Shown piece by piece: positions 9,307 to 17,411 of a DNA stretch of 64,000 nucleotides. The notes under the pieces were generated by a model. The model was given only the letters and a program-made list of their open reading frames with translations, did no database searches and was not told where the DNA came from. Both the position numbers and the translations under genes were made by a program. The DNA comes from Caldilineaceae bacterium (GTDB lineage Bacteria > Chloroflexota > Anaerolineae > Caldilineales > Caldilineaceae): assembly GCA_020846635.1 (NCBI GenBank), contig JADLDO010000028.1, positions 930,001-994,000 of the forward strand. Direction: 5' to 3'. The stretch's first letter is position 1. The number at the start of each line of letters is the position of its first letter.

Positions 9307-10311
9307 ATGCGACCAGCACTCGGTATTCGTGATCTCTCCGAGGAGAATCTAATCTTTGCGCGCCAGATTGGCGTGCGCGACCTCGTTGTGATTTCGCCGG
9401 AAGGGCTAACCGCCGCCGGCCCCTACTTTGACTATGCGCGGCTGATCCAGCTCAGGACGCGGATTGAGAACGCCGGGCTGCGTATTGCCGCCATCCAGAA
9501 TATTCCCACGGGCTGGTATGACAAGATCCTGTGGGGATTGGAGGGACGTGATGAGCAGTTGGAAAACTACTGCCGCACGATTGAGAATGTGGGACGGGCG
9601 GGAATTCCCATCCTGCATTACAACTTCCATGCCATTCGCGTCTGGCGCACCAGCCGCCACACGCGCGACCGCGGTGGCGCGCATGTGACAAGCTATGACC
9701 ACGCGCTGATGGAGAATGCACCCCCAGAGGGTGGGCGTGAGTTGGGCTATGAGGAGTTGTGGGATAACTTTGAGTACTTTATCAAGAAGATCATGCCGGT
9801 GGCAGAGCGAGCAGGGGTGAAGATGGCCCTGCACCCGGACGATCCCCCAGTGACACCGATTGCGGGCGCGGCTTGTCTCTTTATTGACGTGCCTGCCTTC
9901 CAGCGCGTGATTGACATGGTGCCTAGCCCATCTAATGGCCTGCTCTTTTGCCAGGGCTGCTATACCGAAATGATGGGCGACAAGGTCTTTGATGCCATTC
10001 GCCACTTCGGCAACCAGGGCAAAATCTTCTACGTCCACTTCCGCAACGTAGCGGGGCAGATGCCCAGCTTCCGCGAGACCTTCATCGACTCTGGCGATAT
10101 TGATATGGCTGAGGCGATCAAGGTCTATAAAGAGGTGGGCTTTGATGGTGTCATGATTCCCGATCATCTGCCCCATGTGATTGACGACACCCCCTTTGGG
10201 CATCGTTCCAACGCCTATGCCATCGGCTATATGCGCGGCATCATGAAGGCAGCCGGGGCATTGGACGAGGAGTGGGACCCAAAAACGGCAGCCTATAAGA
10301 GCGCAATCTAA
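9307..10311 (+). CDS. uxuA: Mannonate dehydratase
   Basis: 334 residues. Mannonate dehydratase converts D-mannonate to 2-keto-3-deoxygluconate in D-glucuronate breakdown. The metal-site pattern of the family is present: His176 in HPDDPP, Cys218 in QGCYTE, His244 in YVHFRN and Asp286 in PDHLPH. An extended Arg/His-rich region (WRTSRHTRDRGGAHVTSYDH) matches the family signature around the active site. It is shorter than the E. coli enzyme (394 residues), as in many Gram-positive homologues. It is last in the ABC operon, 99 bp after the second permease, and suggests that the importer carries a glucuronide or glucuronate-containing oligomer. UxaC and UxuB partners are not in the window. Confidence 0.92.
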   Translation: MRPALGIRDLSEENLIFARQIGVRDLVVISPEGLTAAGPYFDYARLIQLRTRIENAGLRIAAIQNIPTGWYDKILWGLEGRDEQLENYCRTIENVGRAGIPILHYNFHAIRVWRTSRHTRDRGGAHVTSYDHALMENAPPEGGRELGYEELWDNFEYFIKKIMPVAERAGVKMALHPDDPPVTPIAGAACLFIDVPAFQRVIDMVPSPSNGLLFCQGCYTEMMGDKVFDAIRHFGNQGKIFYVHFRNVAGQMPSFRETFIDSGDIDMAEAIKVYKEVGFDGVMIPDHLPHVIDDTPFGHRSNAYAIGYMRGIMKAAGALDEEWDPKTAAYKSAI

Positions 10312-10336
10312 GTCGCCAAGCAGCTCGTTAATTTGC

Positions 10337-10412
10337 GTGGGGCGTTTTAGGAACTCACGTTACGCAGCGAGACCGCCGGAGACTAAAACCATCCGGCGGC
10401 CTCTGTGGTACA
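10337..10412. repeat. Dispersed palindromic element, family A, copy 1
   Basis: It lies between the convergent 3' ends of uxuA and the Het-C-like gene. It contains GTTACGCAGCGAGACCGCC and CCATCCGGCGGCC-type segments that recur at 36691-36810 and 48416-48570. The CCGCCGGA/TCCGGCGG arms form a hairpin. This copy is shorter than the other two. Confidence 0.6.
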
Positions 10413-10462
10413 TGGCTTAGGAGATTCAGTAGAGCGGCGGGTCAGATGATTCGCCGCTTTTT

Positions 10463-11122
10463 CTATGTCGCGTACGCTGCCTTCAAGAAGCGAGCAAGCG
10501 CCTCTTCTCCGCCCGCCGCGAGCAGCGCGTTTGCGGCGCGATGATATTCATATAAGGTGCGTTGGTGGGCCGCAGCCATCGCATAGTGAAATTTTGGCCC
10601 CTGGGCTGGCGTGTCGAGGTTCATCGCTTCATGCGAGCCGGGGCGCAGATAAATTTTGCGCAGCATCGGGCCAACACCGGGGACGTAATAAAGCGTATCA
10701 AACCAGAGCCAAAAAGAGCCCGTGTGCAGTTGGGGGTGGTTCAATAAAGGGCCATCAAGACCGTCGATTTGCCCGGCGCTGCTGTTGGCAAGACCTCCAT
10801 TGCGCTCAAGCCACAGATCGACATAATTCGAATGGGCATAGAAATCGTGAACCGTATGGCTTAGGCGACCAAAGGCTGCACGCTGCGCGGGGCCAGGGTT
10901 AGCATTCGAAGCCAGCGCGACAATCTGCCGCTGTTCTTGCTCAACATAGGCCAAACTCCTGGCAATCTGATTGTTGTCAAAATGATAGTGAGGGTATGCA
11001 CCGAGCTGATAGCGCAGCGCATCCTGTCCAAGATTCGCCGCAATCACTTGCTCCAGTGCTGCTGAGTCAAAAAAGGCGTCGAGGGCTTCTGTGAGGAGTT
11101 GGACATGATAGCGGCTTTCCAT
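10463..11122 (-). CDS. Het-C / zinc-dependent phospholipase C-like protein
   Basis: 219 residues, no signal peptide, probably cytosolic. The key stretch is LSHTVHDFYAHSNYVDL (about residues 87-103), which strongly resembles the Het-C-type motif in which a helix carries His and Asp residues before the YAHSN sequence. Other conserved-looking His residues are in YPHYHFDN and AAAHQRT. Family members are related to the alpha-helical phospholipase C/nuclease P1 fold with zinc sites. I infer a metal-dependent hydrolase or a structural homologue; the substrate is unknown. Its start lies only 22 bp from the divergent PH-like gene. Confidence 0.55.
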   Translation of the reverse strand: MESRYHVQLLTEALDAFFDSAALEQVIAANLGQDALRYQLGAYPHYHFDNNQIARSLAYVEQEQRQIVALASNANPGPAQRAAFGRLSHTVHDFYAHSNYVDLWLERNGGLANSSAGQIDGLDGPLLNHPQLHTGSFWLWFDTLYYVPGVGPMLRKIYLRPGSHEAMNLDTPAQGPKFHYAMAAAHQRTLYEYHRAANALLAAGGEEALARFLKAAYAT

Positions 11123-11144
11123 CGTTACTTACCAGGAATTCAAA

Positions 11145-11570
11145 ATGACCATGAACTATTTCCCTGACGAAAAACTGTTGATAGAATCCGACAACAAGGT
11201 GTTGGTACTGACCACACATCGCGTCCGTTTTGATTCGATGGAGGGGGGGCTGGCGGTTCGCAAAGAACTGATCAGCATTCTACTGGAGGAGTTGGCCTCC
11301 TGCGCCATCACACGCGCCAGCTATCCCATCCTGCTCTTGCTGGCACTGGCGGGTGTGGTGCTGGCAGTGGTTGTTGAAGGAGCGTCGATTGTGGGGATCG
11401 CCCTTGCCATCCTCTTTACCGGCGGCTTCTTCCTGTCACAACGACAAGTGCTGCTGCTCTCGTCCGCCGGGAGCAAAATCCAGGTCAACATCGCCGGCAT
11501 GACGCTGCAATCGGTGCGAGAGTTTATAGACGAGATCGAAAAGGCAAAGAATCAGCGCTATCTGGCTTGA
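11145..11570 (+). CDS. Small membrane protein with PH-like domain
   Basis: 141 residues. The N-terminal part (EKLLIESDNKVLVLTTHRV) and the C-terminal part (VNIAGMTLQSVREFIDEIE) look like the two halves of a bacterial PH-like domain. They are split by two adjacent hydrophobic segments (about residues 58-105) that form a membrane hairpin. This arrangement is seen in uncharacterised bacterial proteins. AGGAA lies about 6 nt before the ATG. Function is unknown. It is convergent with the AI-2E transporter gene (15 bp between the ends). Confidence 0.6.
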   Translation: MTMNYFPDEKLLIESDNKVLVLTTHRVRFDSMEGGLAVRKELISILLEELASCAITRASYPILLLLALAGVVLAVVVEGASIVGIALAILFTGGFFLSQRQVLLLSSAGSKIQVNIAGMTLQSVREFIDEIEKAKNQRYLA

Positions 11571-11585
11571 ATGATTCCATCTCCA

Positions 11586-12788
11586 TCATCGGTCTGATTC
11601 CGGTTGTGCTAACACGGGCAATTCATCGGCGGGCGGAAAGGGCTCTGACGTCATCGGCTCCACCTCGCGCTTGTGCAGCTCCAGATGGCCCCGCGCATCA
11701 ATGTATAGCTGCACTGCTGTATGGCGCAGCCCGAGCAAGTCATAGCTGTAGATCTCGCGCACCAAGACGATGAGGACGCCCAGCATGGGGACTGCCAACA
11801 GCAGGCCCAGCGCGCCAAAAGCAACGGTCATCAACAACTGGAAAAGCATAAGGCCGCCCGCAGGGATATTGAGTTCTGCCTTGATCAGCGACGGTGTAAT
11901 AATGTTGCTTTCCGTCAATTGGATCAAGAGGTAGGCGGGGATCAAAATCAACATCCGGCCTGGATCATCGGCTAGGCTAAAGATGGCGATGGGAATAATC
12001 GGCAAAAACGCGCCAATATTGGGCACAAAGGTTGCCAGCCCGGCAAAGACAGCCACGATAATGGCGTTGGGCATGCCCAACAGCAATCCCAGGATGACCC
12101 ACACCAATAGCATGGTAATGCTGATCGAGATCATCAGCGTGGAGATCCAGGTGTGGGCAGTGCGATAGAACTGATTCCAGACGTCAACAGCGCGTGTGTG
12201 ATAGCGTTCGGGTATGAGATAGAGCGAGGCCTTGACGTAGCTTAGGGGATCAATCACGAAGAAAACGGCGATAAAGAGTACAAAGCCCAGATTGATCAGA
12301 ACTGTCGCTGCATCATTAATACCACCCAAGAGCGTCGGCGCAATGGCGAGCCCGGCATTCACAAATCGATTGAGAAGTGTCCGCGCTGCGACAGGATCAA
12401 TAGCCCTGGTGCTCAGAGTGGGGGGGGCGGGTAATGCTGCCGTCAAGAAGGGACTGCGATCGCGCAGGGTATTATAGTTGGCTACCAGGGCGCTGACCGC
12501 GTCTGGGATAGTCTCGAGCAAGGCAACGAACTCACTTAACAGCCGCGGCACCAGCCAGAGAATCAGCACCAGGAGGATCAAGATCATCCCAACAACTGCT
12601 GCTGCCAATGCCCACTTCCGCTGCCAGCCGATGCGTTGCAGCCAGCCTGCGGGAATGCTAATGCCGACAGCAATTAGAGCAGCAGCGAAGCCCATGAGGA
12701 TTGTCGAGCGCGCGGCCCAGATGCCCGCCCAAATGAGCAGCACCAAGAGGACTGTCAGGAAACGCTTGAAAAACTCGGTGAAGGACAC
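11586..12788 (-). CDS. AI-2E family transporter (PerM/YdiK type)
   Basis: 400 residues with eight hydrophobic segments and the family core: a central soluble loop (about residues 90-150) and the conserved C-terminal half with LATFVPNIGAFLP, LIQLTESNIITPSLIK and ALGLLLAVPMLGVLIVLVREIY. Family members export autoinducer-2 or act as Na+/H+ antiporters; substrate choice cannot be read from the sequence. The C-terminal 45 residues are hydrophilic and acidic. It is the last gene of a minus-strand run of envelope proteins. Confidence 0.9.
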   Translation of the reverse strand: MSFTEFFKRFLTVLLVLLIWAGIWAARSTILMGFAAALIAVGISIPAGWLQRIGWQRKWALAAAVVGMILILLVLILWLVPRLLSEFVALLETIPDAVSALVANYNTLRDRSPFLTAALPAPPTLSTRAIDPVAARTLLNRFVNAGLAIAPTLLGGINDAATVLINLGFVLFIAVFFVIDPLSYVKASLYLIPERYHTRAVDVWNQFYRTAHTWISTLMISISITMLLVWVILGLLLGMPNAIIVAVFAGLATFVPNIGAFLPIIPIAIFSLADDPGRMLILIPAYLLIQLTESNIITPSLIKAELNIPAGGLMLFQLLMTVAFGALGLLLAVPMLGVLIVLVREIYSYDLLGLRHTAVQLYIDARGHLELHKREVEPMTSEPFPPADELPVLAQPESDR

Positions 12789-12863
12789 TGCTGCCTCTCC
12801 CTTTGATCTCTGCTTGATCGCTGTGCCGTGATGCAGTTGCCGGAGTCGCCAGAGTAGATAGCG

Positions 12864-13985
12864 TTATGCCGGAAATGCTTCCGGCTCCAGCTTAGACGCA
12901 TGCGTCTGGACACTACGCACAAAATTCTGGAGCCACACCATGCCAAGCGTGAAACTGATCAGTTCAAGCCCTACGGTGTTGAAATAGCCAAATGCTGCCG
13001 CTACCAAAGCAGCCAAAACACAGGCCAGCAAGATCCAGGAGGTCGTAAAAAACTCGTTTGAGAGATCAGGAACCAACCAACGAATGCCGAGCATGAGCAG
13101 GATCAGCGCCCCTGCCACAGAATAGGCAGCCGCATTGTGTATCCATGAGGAGAGGGGCGTGACGCCATAGATGAACACGCCGACCAGCATGATGCCAACG
13201 GCGATCAGGCGAAAGGCAAACCGGAGTATTTGCTCGCCAACCTGTGGCATTCGATCATGTCTCACCAAGATTTGGATGTCACTCATCAGGTAGGGCATCC
13301 AGACCAGGAACATGATCCCCACAAAGATAAGGGTGATGTTGAAGGCTAGATTTGTGTTCGACTCTAGTGTACCCAGACGGCTAAAGGATTCCTGCCACCA
13401 AAGCGGGTCATTGATATTGGTCATGGTGAGATAGATACCACCCACCATCAGGATGATCGTCGTCTCCAGCAGATTACTCACCGTGATGCTCATGATCCGT
13501 TTGATCATCCAGAACAGCAGCGCAGCCCCAGCCGCACCCGCAAGCATGGCCCCCTGGTACTTATCTAATACCAACTGGCGAAAGCCTGAATTGATAATTT
13601 GCACACCCACAATGGCAACAGCAGTGACCAGCGCCGTGTACGCCAACACAATCGGTATCACTCCCCGACGCCATTCCCGTCGGCGATTGGCTCCCATGCG
13701 CTCATTCCAGGCGCGTGTGCCGGACACATAGGCAATTGCCCCCGTAATCAGCGACAAAGGGATGATCCAGATTACGAAGATTCTGCCGAATCCTTGCCAA
13801 TCGCCAACCAGCGGGACTGGGTTGCGCTCCCAGTTGGCAATAACAATGACCAGAGCCAACACAATCCCTGCCGGCACAGCAAGGCGGAGCGCCATACGTT
13901 CAACATATTGTCCAAGTCTCTCTTGTGGGTGTGCCGCCCCACTCTTTTCAGAACTTCTCAATTGTGGCAAAAGTGTATCTAGCAT
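12864..13985 (-). CDS. Polytopic membrane protein of unknown function
   Basis: 373 residues with about ten hydrophobic segments arranged in pairs, beginning at about residue 37 (LAVPAGIVLALVIVIA). Short loops carry charged motifs such as YVSGTRAWNERMGANRRREWRR and MSDIQILVRHDRMPQVGEQ. I do not recognise the family. No signal peptide, no lipobox and no catalytic motif are visible. It is 75 bp upstream of the AI-2E gene on the same strand and may share its mRNA. Confidence 0.75.
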   Translation of the reverse strand: MLDTLLPQLRSSEKSGAAHPQERLGQYVERMALRLAVPAGIVLALVIVIANWERNPVPLVGDWQGFGRIFVIWIIPLSLITGAIAYVSGTRAWNERMGANRRREWRRGVIPIVLAYTALVTAVAIVGVQIINSGFRQLVLDKYQGAMLAGAAGAALLFWMIKRIMSITVSNLLETTIILMVGGIYLTMTNINDPLWWQESFSRLGTLESNTNLAFNITLIFVGIMFLVWMPYLMSDIQILVRHDRMPQVGEQILRFAFRLIAVGIMLVGVFIYGVTPLSSWIHNAAAYSVAGALILLMLGIRWLVPDLSNEFFTTSWILLACVLAALVAAAFGYFNTVGLELISFTLGMVWLQNFVRSVQTHASKLEPEAFPA

Positions 13986-14037
13986 CCCAATAACAACGAT
14001 CCTTACATTATCCGTACTTGGCTAGCTCTGTACTTGC

Positions 14038-14646
14038 CTAGCTTTCCACTCCTGCGCGCCACCTGCGTGCGCGCAAGGCAAGAACGATCCAGAGTATGCC
14101 GGTAGCAATGGCATAGATGCCAATGAGCCAGAGCAGCGCAAGAGCACCGCTGCGCGGCAAAATAAACGCAATCAGACCGAAAGCGATACTGAGCAGCCCA
14201 CCCATCACGGGTATCCAATCGCCTTCAATTTGCTTGCGCCACTGGTATACGTTGATGACTTGGAGAGTGCCCACGATAATGGCGCGGGCCGCAATGAGAT
14301 AGAGCAGTAGCAATGCTGTGAGACTGGGCCAGAAAAAGGTGGCAAGACCGACCGCAATACTCACCAGACCACTCACCACGCCACCCCACCCGCGATCATC
14401 CTCTTTGCGATGGATGATCGCGCCAACCACCGCAAAGATGCCATCCACCAGTGCATAGGCCGCAAATAGGTAGATGAGCGTCATCAACGTGACGCGGGGC
14501 CATGCCAGAACCACAACGCCAAATAGAATGGCGATAAGCCCTTGCACACCGGTTGCCCACCATGCCCGGTTCGACGGATTTCCCATGCGGTTTACCTTAT
14601 TGTTGGTTGTTGTGGCGAAATGATCATCGGTGGGGGCTCGATTCAT
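14038..14646 (-). CDS. HdeD family (DUF308) membrane protein
   Basis: 202 residues with six hydrophobic segments forming three repeats of the HdeD pattern: GLIAILFGVVVLAWPRVTL, GLVSIAVGLATFFWPSLTA and GLLSIAFGLIAFILP. HdeD proteins are linked to acid resistance in E. coli. The ATG overlaps the stop of the PRC-barrel gene (ATGA), implying translational coupling. A second ATG at 14586 has AAGG upstream and would remove a hydrophilic 20-residue leader, so the true start is not certain. A second HdeD gene lies at 27160. Confidence 0.88.
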   Translation of the reverse strand: MNRAPTDDHFATTTNNKVNRMGNPSNRAWWATGVQGLIAILFGVVVLAWPRVTLMTLIYLFAAYALVDGIFAVVGAIIHRKEDDRGWGGVVSGLVSIAVGLATFFWPSLTALLLLYLIAARAIIVGTLQVINVYQWRKQIEGDWIPVMGGLLSIAFGLIAFILPRSGALALLWLIGIYAIATGILWIVLALRARRWRAGVES

Positions 14647-15173
14647 GTCTCTGAACCAGTGCTGACAGCGCCACCTTGCTCTTGTTCTGCCATAGCCAGG
14701 TCAATGGTGATGGCCTGCGTTTCTGCTCCGGCATCGACAACCGATCGCCGCGTCACCATGTTGGTTTTGCCAATCGGCCCCTCTACACGCGTCCACGCCA
14801 GCATAATATCCAGCACTTGACCATCTTCGCCCAGGGTTACATCATCAAGCTTGCCGATTGGCGTCCCACCCGTAGTAGTCACCTCACGCCCGCGCAGATC
14901 ATGCAGGCGCATCCATGCAGCGGCCGCGTCTCCCTCGCCCCCCTCTTGCACATCACTGGCGCTCTTCACCAAAACGGCGTCATTGCCAAGCACCACAACG
15001 TTTTCAAGCTGGACGCTCTTCGGGTGAGAACCAAATATCCCTCCACCACCCAAAGAGAGCGCCACCAATCGCTGCAACTGTGGATCAAAGTAAAGATCGC
15101 GGACTTTGCCCAGAACTGCACCCTGGTCAATGCTGATTACCTGTTTTCCAATGACTTCCTGAGCTGTTTGCAT
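14643..15173 (-). CDS. PRC-barrel domain protein, two repeats
   Basis: 176 residues. Two PRC-barrel units are visible: residues 5-75 (IGKQVISIDQGAVLGKVRDLYFDP) and about 90-160 (LRGREVTTTGGTPIGKLDDVTLGEDG), joined by a short acidic linker. PRC-barrels bind RNA or membrane/photosynthetic proteins; in this setting they often accompany stress membrane proteins. It overlaps hdeD by 4 bp and is cytosolic (no signal peptide). Confidence 0.88.
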   Translation of the reverse strand: MQTAQEVIGKQVISIDQGAVLGKVRDLYFDPQLQRLVALSLGGGGIFGSHPKSVQLENVVVLGNDAVLVKSASDVQEGGEGDAAAAWMRLHDLRGREVTTTGGTPIGKLDDVTLGEDGQVLDIMLAWTRVEGPIGKTNMVTRRSVVDAGAETQAITIDLAMAEQEQGGAVSTGSET

Positions 15174-15286
15174 CGGTCTTCTCCTCGCGCGTAGGTTTCG
15201 CGCTCACATCATTCACCGACCACACGACGCTTATCATGGCATATTTTATGCTGACTCTTTTGGATTGGCTAGCCCCTTTAGATTGG

Positions 15287-15574
15287 CTACCTTCTGGCGA
15301 GTTGCTTCCGGCTAAAATAGAGGATGATGAGAAACAACAGGGAGCCAAGCAGTGCTGCGACCAGATCTTCAAGTGTGACGGCGATTGCACCAAGCCCCAG
15401 ATCGATATTAAACGCATAAAAAATCAAGCCACCGAGCAGTGCGCCGACCAAACCGACAGCCAGATTCCCAAGCGGGCCAAACCCTCGTCGCTGGCGCACA
15501 AAGAACATCCCGGCCAATGATCCTGCCAACCCACCGACAACCAACCAGGTAATGATGCGCGCAATTACGTCCAT
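15287..15574 (-). CDS. GlsB/YeaQ/YmgE family stress-response membrane protein
   Basis: 95 residues with the transglycosylase-associated protein pattern: ITWLVVGGLAGSLAG, then a basic loop (VRQRRGFG), GNLAVGLVGALLGGLIF, and a third hydrophobic segment. These small proteins are induced by envelope or general stress. The C-terminus is basic (SRKQLARR). It is separated from the PRC-barrel gene by 113 bp. Confidence 0.88.
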   Translation of the reverse strand: MDVIARIITWLVVGGLAGSLAGMFFVRQRRGFGPLGNLAVGLVGALLGGLIFYAFNIDLGLGAIAVTLEDLVAALLGSLLFLIILYFSRKQLARR

Positions 15575-15667
15575 CGTTTGTCTCCTTTTTTGTCTCCTTT
15601 GTCGTTACAGGTAGGTTTGACAACAGGTTGCAGCAGCGGGTCGCGTGCTGAGCCATTCTCTATCAAG

Positions 15668-17380
15668 CTATCCTTGCTTCGCTGGTGATGAATCATCACG
15701 CGTGTGACCAAGCCAGGCATTTGCGGATTCCACTGCTTGCTCAGTCGATACACCCAGAACCTCATGGGCCGGCACAAGATGCACAATCCCATCCAGGTCA
15801 AGTTTGCCCGCTTGCCGGAGCTGCGTGTTCACCTCCTCATCCAAGCCGCTTAGATAGAGCCGCCCATTCACCTCGGCAAGGTCATCTGCATAATCATCGA
15901 GTACTTCGATCAGCGTTGCGCCGACACGCGTGCGCCCACGCATACGCAAGATGACCACAGGTCGCGTTGCCCCCGCAGGGTTTGGCAGGGCATCTTCCAG
16001 CGTACGCGCCCCGGCAAAGAAAAGGCTCCCATACACGTCGAGCACCGTCACGGCATTGCTCGGCAGGCTTGTAGGGGGTGGCCCCTCACTGATGCGCCCG
16101 TTCTCCGTTTTCATAAGCGCCCGCACAGTCACATCGCTCGCCGACGATACTAGATAGAGCACGATGGAGAGCAGCACGCCGATCGTGACCGCTAACGGAA
16201 TCGAGAGCAGCAACGTCGCTACAAAGGTCGCCAGGATCGACCAGCGCGCCGCGCCGCCAATGCTCCAAATCGAGCGCGCTTCCGGCAGGTTGATCGCGCT
16301 GATTCCGGCCTGGATCATGAGCGCCGCCAATACTGCCATCGGTACTTGTCCGACCAATCCCGGGATCAGCAGCATGATTGCCAGCATCCAGACCCCGCCC
16401 AACACACCCGCCCAACGGCTGCGCGCACCGAGGCTAACATTCAATGCCGTCTGACCGACCGAGCCGCCCGCCGGGATGCCGGAAAAGAGCCCGCTGGCGA
16501 TGTTCGCCACCCCCTGCGCGATCATATCGCGCGAAGGATTAACCGGGCTGTCGTCCGGATTCTCGATGCTTTGGCTCACCCCGGCTCCCTGGACGGCAAT
16601 GACAACCGCAATGGCGAATGCCGCTAAAAGCAGATCTGGCGAGAGCAGCGCCAGATCGGGCAGCGCCAACGTGGGAATCCCACGCGGGATGGGGCTGACA
16701 TCTACCACGCGCTGCACGCCTTCCCATCCCAACAACGCCACCAGCAGCGACGGCACAAGGAGCGCAACCACCGAGGCCAATGTGGCAAGCCGTGTGCGCG
16801 CCAGCCCGATCAGAATCGCCAGCGTTAACAAGCCTGTGACAATCGTCGGCAGGTCAAACCGTCTAACGTGCGCCAACAGGTCGATAAATTGTACAACTTC
16901 GTTTGCGCCTTGCGGGCTGAAACCCACCAGGGGCGCAAGTTGGTCGAGGATCAGCACTGCCGCCACACCAATCAGGAAGCCGGTCATCACCGCGTGCGAG
17001 ACAAAGCGGATGAGCCGTCCCATGCGCAGCAGGCCGAAAACAGCCAGAAACAGGCCGGTCAGCACAACCGTCAGGAACAGCGCCTGATCGCGCTGATCCG
17101 CAGGATAGCGGGCAATGACCTGGCCCGCGGCAAGCGCCGAAGCGCTGGTGGTCGCAATCTGCATCAACTGTGCGCTTACGAGCAAACTGCCGCTAATCGG
17201 CGCGGCGATACTGGTATAAAGCCCATAGACCGGATTGACGCCCGCCAGCGCAGCCGAGGCCAGCCCGTCGGGAACGCTCACCACGGCGTTGACCAGCCCG
17301 GCAATGATATCTTGCCGCCATGTGCCTCCCGGTGACTTGGCTAATTCCGTCACACTGGAGGGGATGCCGGGGCCGCTCAT
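15668..17380 (-). CDS. SulP family anion transporter with STAS domain (copy 1)
   Basis: 570 residues from the ATG at 17380, chosen for the AAGGAAG site 6 nt upstream; a start at 17428 would overlap the preceding gene by 17 bp. It has the SulP core (GVNPVYGLYTSIAAP, GASVSQSIENPD-like region, FSGIPAGGSVGQTALNVSLGARSRWAG) and a C-terminal STAS domain (about residues 440-550, VTVLDVYGSLFFAGA). SulP proteins carry sulfate, bicarbonate or other anions; the substrate is not evident. It is tandem with a paralogue, 31 bp downstream. Confidence 0.9.
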   Translation of the reverse strand: MSGPGIPSSVTELAKSPGGTWRQDIIAGLVNAVVSVPDGLASAALAGVNPVYGLYTSIAAPISGSLLVSAQLMQIATTSASALAAGQVIARYPADQRDQALFLTVVLTGLFLAVFGLLRMGRLIRFVSHAVMTGFLIGVAAVLILDQLAPLVGFSPQGANEVVQFIDLLAHVRRFDLPTIVTGLLTLAILIGLARTRLATLASVVALLVPSLLVALLGWEGVQRVVDVSPIPRGIPTLALPDLALLSPDLLLAAFAIAVVIAVQGAGVSQSIENPDDSPVNPSRDMIAQGVANIASGLFSGIPAGGSVGQTALNVSLGARSRWAGVLGGVWMLAIMLLIPGLVGQVPMAVLAALMIQAGISAINLPEARSIWSIGGAARWSILATFVATLLLSIPLAVTIGVLLSIVLYLVSSASDVTVRALMKTENGRISEGPPPTSLPSNAVTVLDVYGSLFFAGARTLEDALPNPAGATRPVVILRMRGRTRVGATLIEVLDDYADDLAEVNGRLYLSGLDEEVNTQLRQAGKLDLDGIVHLVPAHEVLGVSTEQAVESANAWLGHTRDDSSPAKQG

Positions 17381-17411
17381 CGTGGGCTTCCTTCTGCTGA
17401 AGCCCGATTGT

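Noticed and set aside
9406..10203. 265-codon minus-strand frame over uxuA
   Set aside because: Shadow of the mannonate dehydratase gene, which keeps all metal ligands in frame.
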